Origin: Bacilli bacterium
Lineage (GTDB): Bacteria; Bacillota_I; Bacilli_A; RF39; UBA660
Assembly: GCA_017404555.1 (NCBI GenBank)
Contig: JAFRCD010000004.1
Coordinates: forward strand, 1 to 60,792
DNA: 60,792 bases
Direction of reading: 5' to 3'
The notes under the pieces are model-generated. The model saw nothing but the letters and a program-made list of their open reading frames with translations. It was not told the DNA's origin and ran no database searches. Position 1 is the first letter of the stretch. Each line of letters opens with the position of its first letter. Shown in pieces: positions 44,529 to 52,466 of this stretch. The translations under genes and the position numbers were made by a program.

Positions 44529-45161
44529 ATGAGACTTCGTAATAATAAAAATAAAGAAGAAATATTAAGTTCATCTAAATACTTAATTAGAGATGATTTA
44601 GAAAAAAATATGGGTAGATGGAAAGATGTTTTTAAAAATAATAATCCTATTCATATAGAAATAGGTATGGGTAAGGGTAAATTTATTATTGAAAATGCTC
44701 TTAAGTTTCCTAATATTAATTTCATTGGTATTGAAAAGTACGATAATGTTTTAGCGAGGGCTTTACCTAAAATACCTGATGATTTAGATAACTTACTTAT
44801 TATCCGGATGGACGCTATTAATATTGATGAAGTATTTAATCAAGAAATAGATCGTATTTATCTAAACTTTTCTGATCCTTGGCCTAAAGATCGTCATATT
44901 AAAAGAAGATTAACTAGTCCCATCTTTTTAGAGAAATATGATCATATTTTTAAAGATAAGAAAGAAATCTTTCTTAAGACCGATAATGTTGGGTTGTTTG
45001 ATTACTCTAAAGAATCACTGTCTGAATATGGTTATAAGCTATCTGATGTTACTTATGATTTACATAGTAATAGTAATGATATTATTACTACTGAATATGA
45101 AGATAAATTCATAGAAAAAGGCATTCCTATTGCTTATTTAAAAGCTACTAAGAATGATTAA
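44529..45161 (+). CDS. trmB: tRNA (guanine-N7-)-methyltransferase
   Basis: TrmB methylates G46 of tRNA using AdoMet. The 210-residue protein has the AdoMet site IEIGMGKGKF (about 43-52), FIGIEKYDNVLARA, and the family motif LNFSDPWPKDRHIKRRLTSP (about 117-136). Length is normal. GGTGAT precedes ATG 44529. Confidence 0.95.
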   Translation: MRLRNNKNKEEILSSSKYLIRDDLEKNMGRWKDVFKNNNPIHIEIGMGKGKFIIENALKFPNINFIGIEKYDNVLARALPKIPDDLDNLLIIRMDAINIDEVFNQEIDRIYLNFSDPWPKDRHIKRRLTSPIFLEKYDHIFKDKKEIFLKTDNVGLFDYSKESLSEYGYKLSDVTYDLHSNSNDIITTEYEDKFIEKGIPIAYLKATKND

Positions 45162-45241
45162 AACTACTTGACACAAAAGCGACATAAAATCTTTAATAAT
45201 ATTAAAAAATTTGATATAATAGAAAAGAGTAGGTGAAATAA

Positions 45242-45901
45242 ATGAAAAAATTTATCGCATTACTACTTATCACTGTTATTTTTATCTCCGGTTGCACTGT
45301 AACTAGAGTCGATAATAAAGAGATAGGAGAAATAACTGATATTATTTTAGGAAGTAAGAACAATCTAAAAAATACTGTTTTTGATGGTTATTCATATTAC
45401 TTACCTAAAGGCTTAAAAATAGATAATAAAGATGAATATAATACTATTTTTACAGATGAGAATAATTATCGTTACTTTATGTATGTTGATGTAATTAGTT
45501 TTTATAATAATACTAAATACAAGTATAAAGTAGATGATGATAGTTATTACTCAAAGAGATTAAAATATGGTAAAAAGACTGGTTACATTGAAATAAATAA
45601 AGTCAAAAACAAATATTTTATTGAAGCCATGTATAATTATGCTAAAATAGAAGTATATGTAAGAGAAAAAGACATTAATGATGCGATCAGTAATATCTGT
45701 TACATATTATCTTCTATAAAATATAATCGTCGTGTTTTATCAACAGTTATTGGGGATAATACCCTTAACTATAAAGAGGAAACTTTCAACATTTTTAAGA
45801 CTAAAAAGAAAACTACTGATTTCCTTGATTATGTTAAAGAATATGACAATATTGATGAAAAAGATGTTGATGAAGACAATGTTGAAATCGACGAGGAATA
45901 A
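45242..45901 (+). CDS. Lipoprotein of unknown function
   Basis: The 219-residue protein has a lipoprotein signal with lipobox ISGC (Cys18). The mature part is rich in Tyr, Asn and Lys, with a YYLPKGLKI motif near residue 59, and ends in an Asp/Glu-rich tail. I do not recognise the family. A TGATATAAT extended -10 lies shortly before the AGGTGA site. It is followed 15 bases later by an acidic cytoplasmic-type protein. Confidence 0.7.
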   Translation: MKKFIALLLITVIFISGCTVTRVDNKEIGEITDIILGSKNNLKNTVFDGYSYYLPKGLKIDNKDEYNTIFTDENNYRYFMYVDVISFYNNTKYKYKVDDDSYYSKRLKYGKKTGYIEINKVKNKYFIEAMYNYAKIEVYVREKDINDAISNICYILSSIKYNRRVLSTVIGDNTLNYKEETFNIFKTKKKTTDFLDYVKEYDNIDEKDVDEDNVEIDEE

Positions 45902-45916
45902 GAAATAGGTGAAATT

Positions 45917-46840
45917 ATGAAATTAATGGACAAATTAAAAAATGCTTTATTTGAAGAAGAGTATGTCGAAATTGAAGAGAAACCCAAAAAAGAAAAACCT
46001 AAAAAGGTAAAGGCACCAGAGAAGATTAAAGAAGACAAACCAATTAAAGCAAGGGAAAAGAAAGAGGAACCAATCGCTAAAAAGATTGCTCCTGCCAAAA
46101 AAGAGCTAATTATTATTGATGAAATAGAGGAAGAAGAACCAGTTAAGACTGATAATAGTTTTAAATTTCCAGTAATGGAAGAAGAAGATTTAAAACCAGA
46201 TAATGTTCCAGCTTTTATTTCCGATAAGAAGTATGAGAAAAAACCTTGGGGTAAGAAGAAAGAACACAAGAAAGAATACCGGGAGTATGAAACTAAGGAT
46301 TTAAGTTATACTAGTTATGAGGAAGAAAAAGTAGAACCGAAGTTTAAACCTTCACCAATTATTTCACCAATCTATGGAGTTTTAGATAAGAACTACAAGA
46401 AAGATGATGTAAGAGATAAAAAAGATCGCGAGATTAGACTAACATCGCCTTATTCTAGAGATAAAATAAGTGTTGATGATGTTCGTAATAAAGCTTTTGG
46501 AACTCTAGAAGATACTATTGAAGATAATCCTCTTTTAGAACAAGTAGAACCATTAGAAGAGGAAGAAAAAGTAATGGATTTTACTAACAGTAGAAAACCA
46601 AGAGTAAATAATGTTACGATGGGTGAAGCTGAAGAATACTTTGAAGACCTAGGTCTTGAATATAACAAAGACTATGTTGATAGAGGAACAACTAATGACG
46701 AAGAAGATGCTTTAGAAGAGGTTAAGGAGCCTAAAAAAGAAGAGAAGAAACCTAAAAAAGCACCAGAACCAATTAAAGAAGATAATGATTTAGATGATGA
46801 TAATTTATTTGATTTAATAGATTCAATGTATGATGAATAA
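45917..46840 (+). CDS. Charged low-complexity protein of unknown function
   Basis: The 307-residue protein is very rich in Glu and Lys with repeated KPKK/EKKE stretches, especially at 18-55 and 265-290. It has no signal peptide or membrane helix. A more ordered segment lies in the middle (SPIISPIYGVLDKNYKK near 138-154), and an acidic C-terminus ends FDLIDSMYDE. Probably mostly disordered, perhaps a scaffold or division-linked protein; I cannot name it. AGGTGAAATT precedes ATG. It forms an operon with the next two genes. Confidence 0.65.
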   Translation: MKLMDKLKNALFEEEYVEIEEKPKKEKPKKVKAPEKIKEDKPIKAREKKEEPIAKKIAPAKKELIIIDEIEEEEPVKTDNSFKFPVMEEEDLKPDNVPAFISDKKYEKKPWGKKKEHKKEYREYETKDLSYTSYEEEKVEPKFKPSPIISPIYGVLDKNYKKDDVRDKKDREIRLTSPYSRDKISVDDVRNKAFGTLEDTIEDNPLLEQVEPLEEEEKVMDFTNSRKPRVNNVTMGEAEEYFEDLGLEYNKDYVDRGTTNDEEDALEEVKEPKKEEKKPKKAPEPIKEDNDLDDDNLFDLIDSMYDE

Positions 46841-46854
46841 GGAGGGAATATTTG

Positions 46855-47151
46855 ATGTTAATAATGAATATAGATTTATTAAATGAATTCTTACCAGCAG
46901 TACTATATATAGTAGTAATTGCTTTGGTGATTACTTTAACTGTTTTAGCAGTTAAACTAATTCAAGTGACTACTAAATTAAATAGAATTAGTGATAATGT
47001 TGAAGAAAAAGTTAACTCTTTAAATGGTATCTTTGGAATAGTTGATAAGGTATCTAATGCATCATATACCATTGTTGATAAAGCGGTAAATACTGTTATG
47101 GGAACAGTTGGAAAAATAAAGAAAAATAAGGAGGAGAGTAAAGATGAGTAA
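46855..47151 (+). CDS. DUF948-like membrane protein
   Basis: The 98-residue protein has one N-terminal membrane helix (about 10-32) followed by an amphipathic helical part (ISDNVEEKVNSLNGIFGIVD), as in DUF948 proteins such as YoxC. ATG 46855 is chosen over TTG 46852, with AAGGAGGG upstream. It overlaps the YtxH-type gene by 8 bases, and the pair is common in Firmicutes. Confidence 0.7.
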   Translation: MLIMNIDLLNEFLPAVLYIVVIALVITLTVLAVKLIQVTTKLNRISDNVEEKVNSLNGIFGIVDKVSNASYTIVDKAVNTVMGTVGKIKKNKEESKDE

Positions 47152-47554
47152 AAAAGGATTTGGAAGATTTGCAATAGGAGCTGCTATTGGAACAGGTTTA
47201 GGACTTTTATTCGCACCTAAAAAGGGAGAAGAAACTAGAAAAGAATTAAAGAAGAAGATTGATGAATTAATTGAAAGTGCTAAAGAAATTGATACTAAAG
47301 AAGTAAAAGATAATTTCGATAAGAAAGTACAAAAACTACAAGCTGATCTTAAAGACTTAGATAAAGAAAAGGCTTTAAAGATTGCTAAAGAAAAAGGTGA
47401 AAAAATAGCTGATGAAGCTTCTAAATTAGTTGATATGGCTGTTGAAGCTGGTAAACCAATGGTAGAAGAAGCAGCTGAAGAAGTAAGAAAGAAAGCTGTT
47501 AAAGTAACTAAAGACGTTCTTAAGAAATTAGAAAAAGAAGAAAAGAAAGCATAG
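47144..47554 (+). CDS. YtxH-domain protein
   Basis: This 136-residue protein starts with a Gly-rich membrane-type segment, AIGAAIGTGLGLLFAPKKG, which is the YtxH/gas-vesicle-like hallmark. A long, highly charged Lys/Glu/Ala helix follows to the end. Relatives are stress-induced, envelope-associated proteins of uncertain role. AAGGAGGAG precedes ATG. Confidence 0.82.
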   Translation: MSKKGFGRFAIGAAIGTGLGLLFAPKKGEETRKELKKKIDELIESAKEIDTKEVKDNFDKKVQKLQADLKDLDKEKALKIAKEKGEKIADEASKLVDMAVEAGKPMVEEAAEEVRKKAVKVTKDVLKKLEKEEKKA

Positions 47555-47570
47555 GAATATGCTTTTTTTA
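47546..47570 (+). terminator. Terminator after the YtxH-type gene
   Basis: AAAGCATA (47546-47553) pairs with TATGCTTT (47558-47565) over a GGAA loop, followed by T. Confidence 0.85.
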
Positions 47571-47645
47571 TTCTTTACTATTTAAAATAATAATAAAATA
47601 TGGTATATTATTAATGAGTTTTTAGTAATCAAGGGAGTTGATATT

Positions 47646-48872
47646 ATGACACTTTATGAAGATTTAGAGTGGCGAGGATTAATTCAAGATATTAGTAGTC
47701 CCGAATTAATTGATAAATTAAATGAAGGAGGACTAACTTTTTATATTGGAACTGATCCTACTGCTGATTCTATGCATATTGGACATTATTCATCTTTCTT
47801 AATATCTAAAAGATTAGCTAATGCTGGTCATCACCCAATTCTTTTAGTAGGAGGGGGAACAGGTCTTATTGGTGATCCTAAACCAGATGCAGAACGACCT
47901 ATGATCACTAAAGAGGAAGTAGAAAAAAATATCGAAGGTTTAACTGCCCAAGCTAAAAGAATATTTGGTTTTGAAGTTGTTAATAACTATGATTGGATTA
48001 AAGATATTTCCACAGTTGATTTCCTAAGAGATTATGGTAAATTCTTTAATATTAATTATATGTTAGCTAAAGACCATGTAAAATCTAGATTAGAAGTAGG
48101 AATTACTTATACAGAATTCTCATATATGATTCTACAAGCCTTAGATTTCTTACACTTATATGAAACTAAGAATTGTACTCTCCAGGTAGCAGGTTCTGAT
48201 CAATGGGGTAATATTACTTCTGGAATAGAACTTATTAGAAAGAAAATAGATAAAGAGGCTTATGGTATGGTTATGCCACTTGTTACTGATTCTACTGGTA
48301 AAAAGTTTGGTAAAACTGAAGGTAATGCTCTATGGTTAGATAGAAATAAGACTTCTCCATATGAACTATATCAATATTTAATTAATTTAGAAGATTCAAT
48401 GATTATAGATTGTCTAAAGAAATTAACACTTCTATCAAAAGAAGAAATTGAAAAAATAGAAGAAGAAAATAATAAGGCTCCAGAGAAAAGAATTGCTCAT
48501 GATGCTTTAGCTAAAGCTATGATTACTGACATTCATGATGAAGAAAGTTATAATGAAGCAGTTAAAATATCTAAATCATTATTCAGTGGCAATATTAAAG
48601 AATTAAGTGAACAAGAACTAGAAGATGCTTTTAAAAATATTGATAGTTATGATATAAGTGAAGATAAAAACATAGTAGATTTATTAGTAGAAGCAAGTAT
48701 TTGTTCTTCTAAAAGAGAAGCTAGAGAGTTTGTTTCAAATAACTCAATAAGTATTAATGGAGAAAAGATAAATGATTTAGAAAAGGCTATTACTAAAGAA
48801 GACGCTTTATATGATAAATATGTAATTATCAGACGTGGTAAGAAAAAGTATTATGTAATTAATTACAAATAA
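47646..48872 (+). CDS. tyrS: Tyrosyl-tRNA synthetase
   Basis: The 408-residue class I enzyme has the HIGH motif (44-47) in DSMHIGHYSS, GSDQWGNI for tyrosine binding, the KFGKT form of KMSKS (about 220), and a C-terminal S4 RNA-binding domain. The length fits bacterial TyrS. There is no T-box in the 75-base leader, unlike many Firmicute tyrS genes. GGGAGTTG precedes ATG. Confidence 0.96.
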   Translation: MTLYEDLEWRGLIQDISSPELIDKLNEGGLTFYIGTDPTADSMHIGHYSSFLISKRLANAGHHPILLVGGGTGLIGDPKPDAERPMITKEEVEKNIEGLTAQAKRIFGFEVVNNYDWIKDISTVDFLRDYGKFFNINYMLAKDHVKSRLEVGITYTEFSYMILQALDFLHLYETKNCTLQVAGSDQWGNITSGIELIRKKIDKEAYGMVMPLVTDSTGKKFGKTEGNALWLDRNKTSPYELYQYLINLEDSMIIDCLKKLTLLSKEEIEKIEEENNKAPEKRIAHDALAKAMITDIHDEESYNEAVKISKSLFSGNIKELSEQELEDAFKNIDSYDISEDKNIVDLLVEASICSSKREAREFVSNNSISINGEKINDLEKAITKEDALYDKYVIIRRGKKKYYVINYK

Positions 48873-48899
48873 AAAAACGAGAATTTCTCGTTTTTTATT
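48871..48899. terminator. Shared terminator of tyrS and rpsD
   Basis: AAAAACGAGA and TCTCGTTTTT pair across a short ATT loop with A and T runs outside, so it works for both converging genes. Confidence 0.85.
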
Positions 48900-49497
48900 T
48901 GTTATAGTACTCAACTATTAGTGATTCATTAATATCAGCATTAAGTTCATTTCTTTCAGGAAGTCTTACATAAGTTGCTTCTTTCTTCTTATCATCATAC
49001 TTAATGAATTCAACTCTTTTTGATACTTTCTCTAAAGCTTCATTAACAACTTTTAAGTCTTTATCTTTCTCTTTTAAAGAGATAACATCTCCTGGTTTAC
49101 ATCTGTATGATGGGATATCAACCTTTTTACCATTAACAGTAACATGTCCATGATTAACAAGTTGACGAGAACCACGACGAGTATTCGCAAAACCAATACG
49201 ATAAACTAAGTTATCAAGACGAGACTCTAAAAGTCTTAAGAAATTAGTACCATGAATACCTTTTAATTTAGAAGCTTCATCAAATGTCTTACGGAATTGT
49301 TTTTCATTAACTCCATACATAAAACGAACCTTCTGTTTTTCTTTTAAGTGAACACCATAATCAGATAATTTACCACGTCTAGAGTTACCATGTGCTCCAG
49401 GAGCATAAGGACGACGAGCTAATTCTTTACCAGTTTCACTAATAGAAAAACCAACTCTACGAGCTTTTTTATAAGCTGGTCCAGTATATCTTGCCAT
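48895..49497 (-). CDS. rpsD: 30S ribosomal protein S4
   Basis: The 200-residue protein has the S4 N-terminus ([18 protein letters not shown]), RPYAPGAHG, and an S4 RNA-binding domain with [15 protein letters not shown] and [19 protein letters not shown]. The gene stands alone, converging on tyrS, which is common in Firmicutes. AAAGGAGAAG precedes ATG. It probably represses itself through the leader described next. Confidence 0.97.
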   Translation of the reverse strand: MARYTGPAYKKARRVGFSISETGKELARRPYAPGAHGNSRRGKLSDYGVHLKEKQKVRFMYGVNEKQFRKTFDEASKLKGIHGTNFLRLLESRLDNLVYRIGFANTRRGSRQLVNHGHVTVNGKKVDIPSYRCKPGDVISLKEKDKDLKVVNEALEKVSKRVEFIKYDDKKKEATYVRLPERNELNADINESLIVEYYNK

Positions 49498-49646
49498 AAT
49501 CTTCTCCTTTCTATATATTACATAGAACTTAAAACGATATTTTAGTCTAGTTTTAGGGAGTAATTTCTTCGCCTAACAGCAAATAGCTACTAATCTTGAA
49601 ATACACATTAAAACTATCTAAAAAAGCTGTTCAAAGTCAATATGCA
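49498..49646 (-). promoter_or_regulatory. Putative S4 autoregulatory leader of rpsD
   Basis: This is a 150-base leader with no reading frame of note. It has pairing such as GTTAGG and CCCTAA separated by 15 or so bases, and a GCTATTTGC-type stem before it. Firmicutes have a known S4-binding leader at this position. Assignment is by position and structure, not by a covariance match. Confidence 0.5.
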
Positions 49647-49652
49647 GTATCA

Positions 49653-49680
49653 ATTATAACATATTAATTAAATAAGTCAA
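49653..49680 (-). promoter_or_regulatory. Promoter of rpsD
   Basis: On the - strand TTGACT (complement of 49675-49680), a 16-base spacer and TATAAT (complement of 49653-49658). Confidence 0.75.
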
Positions 49681-49686
49681 TTATTA

Positions 49687-49716
49687 TTGATTTACAAAGT
49701 GAAAATGAGTTATAAT
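49687..49716 (+). promoter_or_regulatory. Promoter of the 49745 gene
   Basis: TTGATT (49687-49692), an 18-base spacer and TATAAT (49711-49716), back to back with the rpsD promoter. Confidence 0.7.
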
Positions 49717-49744
49717 GAAACTAGATAATATAGATGGTGATTAC

Positions 49745-49975
49745 ATGGACAAAAGATGGAAAGCAGTATTAATAGTAGTTTTAATAATAACAGGAGCATT
49801 CCTGGTTTTTTCGCGTGCTGATAATACAAGTAATAAGTTATATGATGTATTGAAAGATGCTGCTACTGGTACAGTAACAATCTTAACACCATATATACTA
49901 TTATTAATATTTAGTATACTTACTACTTTTGGTATTGTATGCGCTCGTAAGAAATTAGAATTAGAAAAGAGTTAA
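49745..49975 (+). CDS. Small two-helix membrane protein
   Basis: The 76-residue protein has membrane helices at about 7-22 and 43-65 and a charged tail. I do not recognise it. ATG 49745 with GGTGAT upstream is chosen; a start at 49715 would overlap the -10 box. A terminator follows (AGAGAA with TTCTCT, 49979-49998). Confidence 0.6.
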   Translation: MDKRWKAVLIVVLIITGAFLVFSRADNTSNKLYDVLKDAATGTVTILTPYILLLIFSILTTFGIVCARKKLELEKS

Positions 49976-50002
49976 TAAGAGAAGTTATTTCTCTTTTCTT
50001 TT
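49976..50002 (+). terminator. Terminator after the two-helix protein gene
   Basis: AAGAGAA and TTCTCTT pair across GTTAT, followed by a T-rich stretch with one C. Confidence 0.7.
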
Positions 50003-50046
50003 ATTTTAAATTATGATAAAATAAAAATAGTAAGGTGGTGACTAAA

Positions 50047-51759
50047 ATGCACGGTAAAGTACTTTTTATTGTTACAGGAATAATAGTAGTAATTATTGTT
50101 GTTGCTTTAATCATCTATTTTTATCGTAAACACCGTCTTAATAAATATTATGCTAAACTTGATGAAAGAGAATATGAAAAAAACTTAATTACTTCAACAC
50201 CTATTGGGGTTGAACTATCTAAGGTAGAACCAATTATTAAAAATGACAAGATGGAAGAAAAATATGAGAAATGGCAGAAGAAGTTCGAAAAGATTAAAGG
50301 TGAAGAAGTAGAAAAGCTTCAAGATATGATTATAGAACTTGAAGAATATATTGATCGTCGTGAATATAAAGAAGCTGATAATAAATTTGCTAAACTTGAT
50401 ATGCAGTTATATATTACGAGAGAACATGCCGATTCCCTACTTGAATCTATTAAAGAGATAACTTTATCTGAAGAAAAGTATCGTAGTATAGTTATTAAAC
50501 TTAAAGCTAAATACCGTGATCTTAATAAAGAATATGTTAAACATCAAGACTTATATGATGAGATGCAAGAAGCTGTAGCTCTTCAATTAGAAAATATTGA
50601 GAAAAGATTCCTTGATTTTGAAAAAGTTATGGCTAAGAACGAATATAATGAAGTAGTTCATGTAGTTAAAGCTCTTGATACAATGATTGATCATATGGAA
50701 ATAGTAATTAAAGAAGTACCAGACTTACTTCTAATGGGTAAACAATTAATTCCTAAGCGTATGAAAGAAATTAAAGATACTGCAGATAGTATGATTAAAG
50801 AAGGGTACTCATTAGACTACTTAAATATTGATTATAACTTGGAAGAATCTAAAAAGAATATTGATACTATCTTAGATAAAGTACGTGTTCTTAATCTAGA
50901 AGATTGTATGTTTGAACTTAAGACTATTCTAGATTATATGGATTCATTATTTGTAGACTTTGAAAAAGAACGTTTATCTCGCAAAGTTTATGAAGAAATG
51001 GGTAAAGATTTTGCTAAGAAACTTAAAAATACTAATGAATCAATTGATGATATTTATTCTCGTCTAGATGAAATTAAAAATATGTATGATCTAGAAGAAG
51101 GGGATATTGAAACAATCAATAATATTAAGAAAGAAATAACTACTATCAATGATGAACATAAGAAGATCAAGAATAAAGAGAAGAAGAATTCTACTCCTTA
51201 CTCTGAACTTCATAAAGAAATAGAAGCTCTTTCTAATAAACTTAATGCTTTAGAAGAAAAACTAGATATTTCTTTAAAATCTCTAGGTAATATGCATGAT
51301 GATGAACTTCGAGCTAGGGAACAATTAGATGAAATAGAAGAGTTCTTGAAGAAGTGCAAAGTCAAAATAAGGAGTTATAAATTACCAATTATTACTGATA
51401 AATACTTTATAGAACTTAATGAAGCTAATGAAGCTATTGTAGAAGTAATTAAGGAATTAGAAAAGAAGCCTATTGTTATTAATACTTTAAATATTAGAGT
51501 GGATACCGCTAGAGATTTAGTATTAAAGCTTTACAATACGACTGTAGAAATGGTAAAATATGCTGAACTAGCAGAAGCAGCTATCTGTTATAGTAATAGA
51601 TATCGGGGTGTCTTTGAAGATATTGATACAGCGCTAGATAATGCTTCTAAGGAATTCTTCAAAGGTAACTACCAAAAGTCTTTTATAGATACAACTAAAC
51701 TAGTTCAAGATATTGATCCAAATCTACAGAAAAGGTTGGTAGAAGAATATGAAAGTTAA
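50047..51759 (+). CDS. ezrA: Septation ring regulator EzrA
   Basis: EzrA is an inner-membrane protein that limits FtsZ ring formation to mid-cell. The 570-residue length is typical. One N-terminal helix (about 5-25) is followed by YFYRKHRLNKYYAKLDERE and a purely helical, spectrin-like body of charged coiled coils; LITSTPIGVELSKVE near 46-60 is family-typical. ATG 50047 with AAGGTGG about 9 bases upstream is chosen over GTG 50035. The 3' end overlaps the next gene by 11 bases. Confidence 0.92.
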   Translation: MHGKVLFIVTGIIVVIIVVALIIYFYRKHRLNKYYAKLDEREYEKNLITSTPIGVELSKVEPIIKNDKMEEKYEKWQKKFEKIKGEEVEKLQDMIIELEEYIDRREYKEADNKFAKLDMQLYITREHADSLLESIKEITLSEEKYRSIVIKLKAKYRDLNKEYVKHQDLYDEMQEAVALQLENIEKRFLDFEKVMAKNEYNEVVHVVKALDTMIDHMEIVIKEVPDLLLMGKQLIPKRMKEIKDTADSMIKEGYSLDYLNIDYNLEESKKNIDTILDKVRVLNLEDCMFELKTILDYMDSLFVDFEKERLSRKVYEEMGKDFAKKLKNTNESIDDIYSRLDEIKNMYDLEEGDIETINNIKKEITTINDEHKKIKNKEKKNSTPYSELHKEIEALSNKLNALEEKLDISLKSLGNMHDDELRAREQLDEIEEFLKKCKVKIRSYKLPIITDKYFIELNEANEAIVEVIKELEKKPIVINTLNIRVDTARDLVLKLYNTTVEMVKYAELAEAAICYSNRYRGVFEDIDTALDNASKEFFKGNYQKSFIDTTKLVQDIDPNLQKRLVEEYES

Positions 51760-52387
51760 GAATAATAAAAAGGGGTTTATTACCAATGACCTTATTACTA
51801 TTATTGTTGTTTGTTTAGTTCTTTTCACTGTTATCGCAACTATGGCTTATCAATCTACTAATGGTGAAAAGTATCGTATTATGAAATATAGTGCTTATAA
51901 TATGGCTACTAGTGTTGCCCATTATAAAACAGATAATGAAGGCCTAGAAGCTCATTATCTTCAAGAATTAATTGATAATGGTGCTTATTCAAATGTTAAG
52001 AATCCATTTAATAGTGCTGCTAATTGTAGTCCTACTGAGTCTTTCGTTCGCGATGTTAATTCTAAGAAATATGTTACTTTAAAATGTGGTGCTTATCTAA
52101 TTGATGATCAGTATATTGGAGAAGATGCATATACTATTTATAAAGTAGGACCTTGGCATGAAGGGATGAAAGCTAAAAAAGGTGTTCAAACTAGAGCCAA
52201 ATACAATCTATTAAAAGATGGTAAAGAGGTCTATCCTGAGTATTTAGATGAAGCATTGTTTATCTATACAGTTAATAAAGATAATGATACTTCTTATGGT
52301 AGTATTATTGATATAAACAAAGAATTAAAAGTAGTAGAAAAACCTTTCTACCGAACTAGAATAGTTCATATAAAGAAGCAAGATTAA
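51749..52387 (+). CDS. Pseudopilin-like protein
   Basis: The 212-residue protein begins with a basic leader and KKGFITNDLITIIVVCLVLF, a short hydrophobic helix right after Gly-Phe, which looks like a type IV prepilin cleavage site. The usual Glu at mature position 5 is Asp. The mature part has Cys79-like and Cys103-like residues, so one disulfide is possible. No prepilin peptidase, ATPase or other pilus gene is in the window, and translation overlaps ezrA, so pilus assembly is doubtful. It may be a division-linked membrane protein of its own. Confidence 0.55.
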   Translation: MKVKNNKKGFITNDLITIIVVCLVLFTVIATMAYQSTNGEKYRIMKYSAYNMATSVAHYKTDNEGLEAHYLQELIDNGAYSNVKNPFNSAANCSPTESFVRDVNSKKYVTLKCGAYLIDDQYIGEDAYTIYKVGPWHEGMKAKKGVQTRAKYNLLKDGKEVYPEYLDEALFIYTVNKDNDTSYGSIIDINKELKVVEKPFYRTRIVHIKKQD

Positions 52388-52401
52388 GCTTCTTTTTTTT
52401 G
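52374..52401 (+). terminator. Terminator after the ezrA operon
   Basis: AGAAGC and GCTTCT pair across AAGATTAA, followed by eight T. Confidence 0.75.
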
Positions 52402-52404
52402 TTC

Positions 52405-52433
52405 TTGATAAATAATTAATAATAAAGTATAAT
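52405..52433 (+). promoter_or_regulatory. Promoter of the HerA-like gene
   Basis: TTGATA (52405-52410), a 17-base spacer and a perfect TATAAT (52428-52433). Confidence 0.75.
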
Positions 52434-52466
52434 TGATATAGAATAGATAATTCTGGGGTGATTAGT

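Noticed and set aside
47570-47645. Search for a T-box before tyrS
   Set aside because: The leader is only about 75 bases and lacks the GGTGGTACCGCG core; the single T-box in the window is before leuS.
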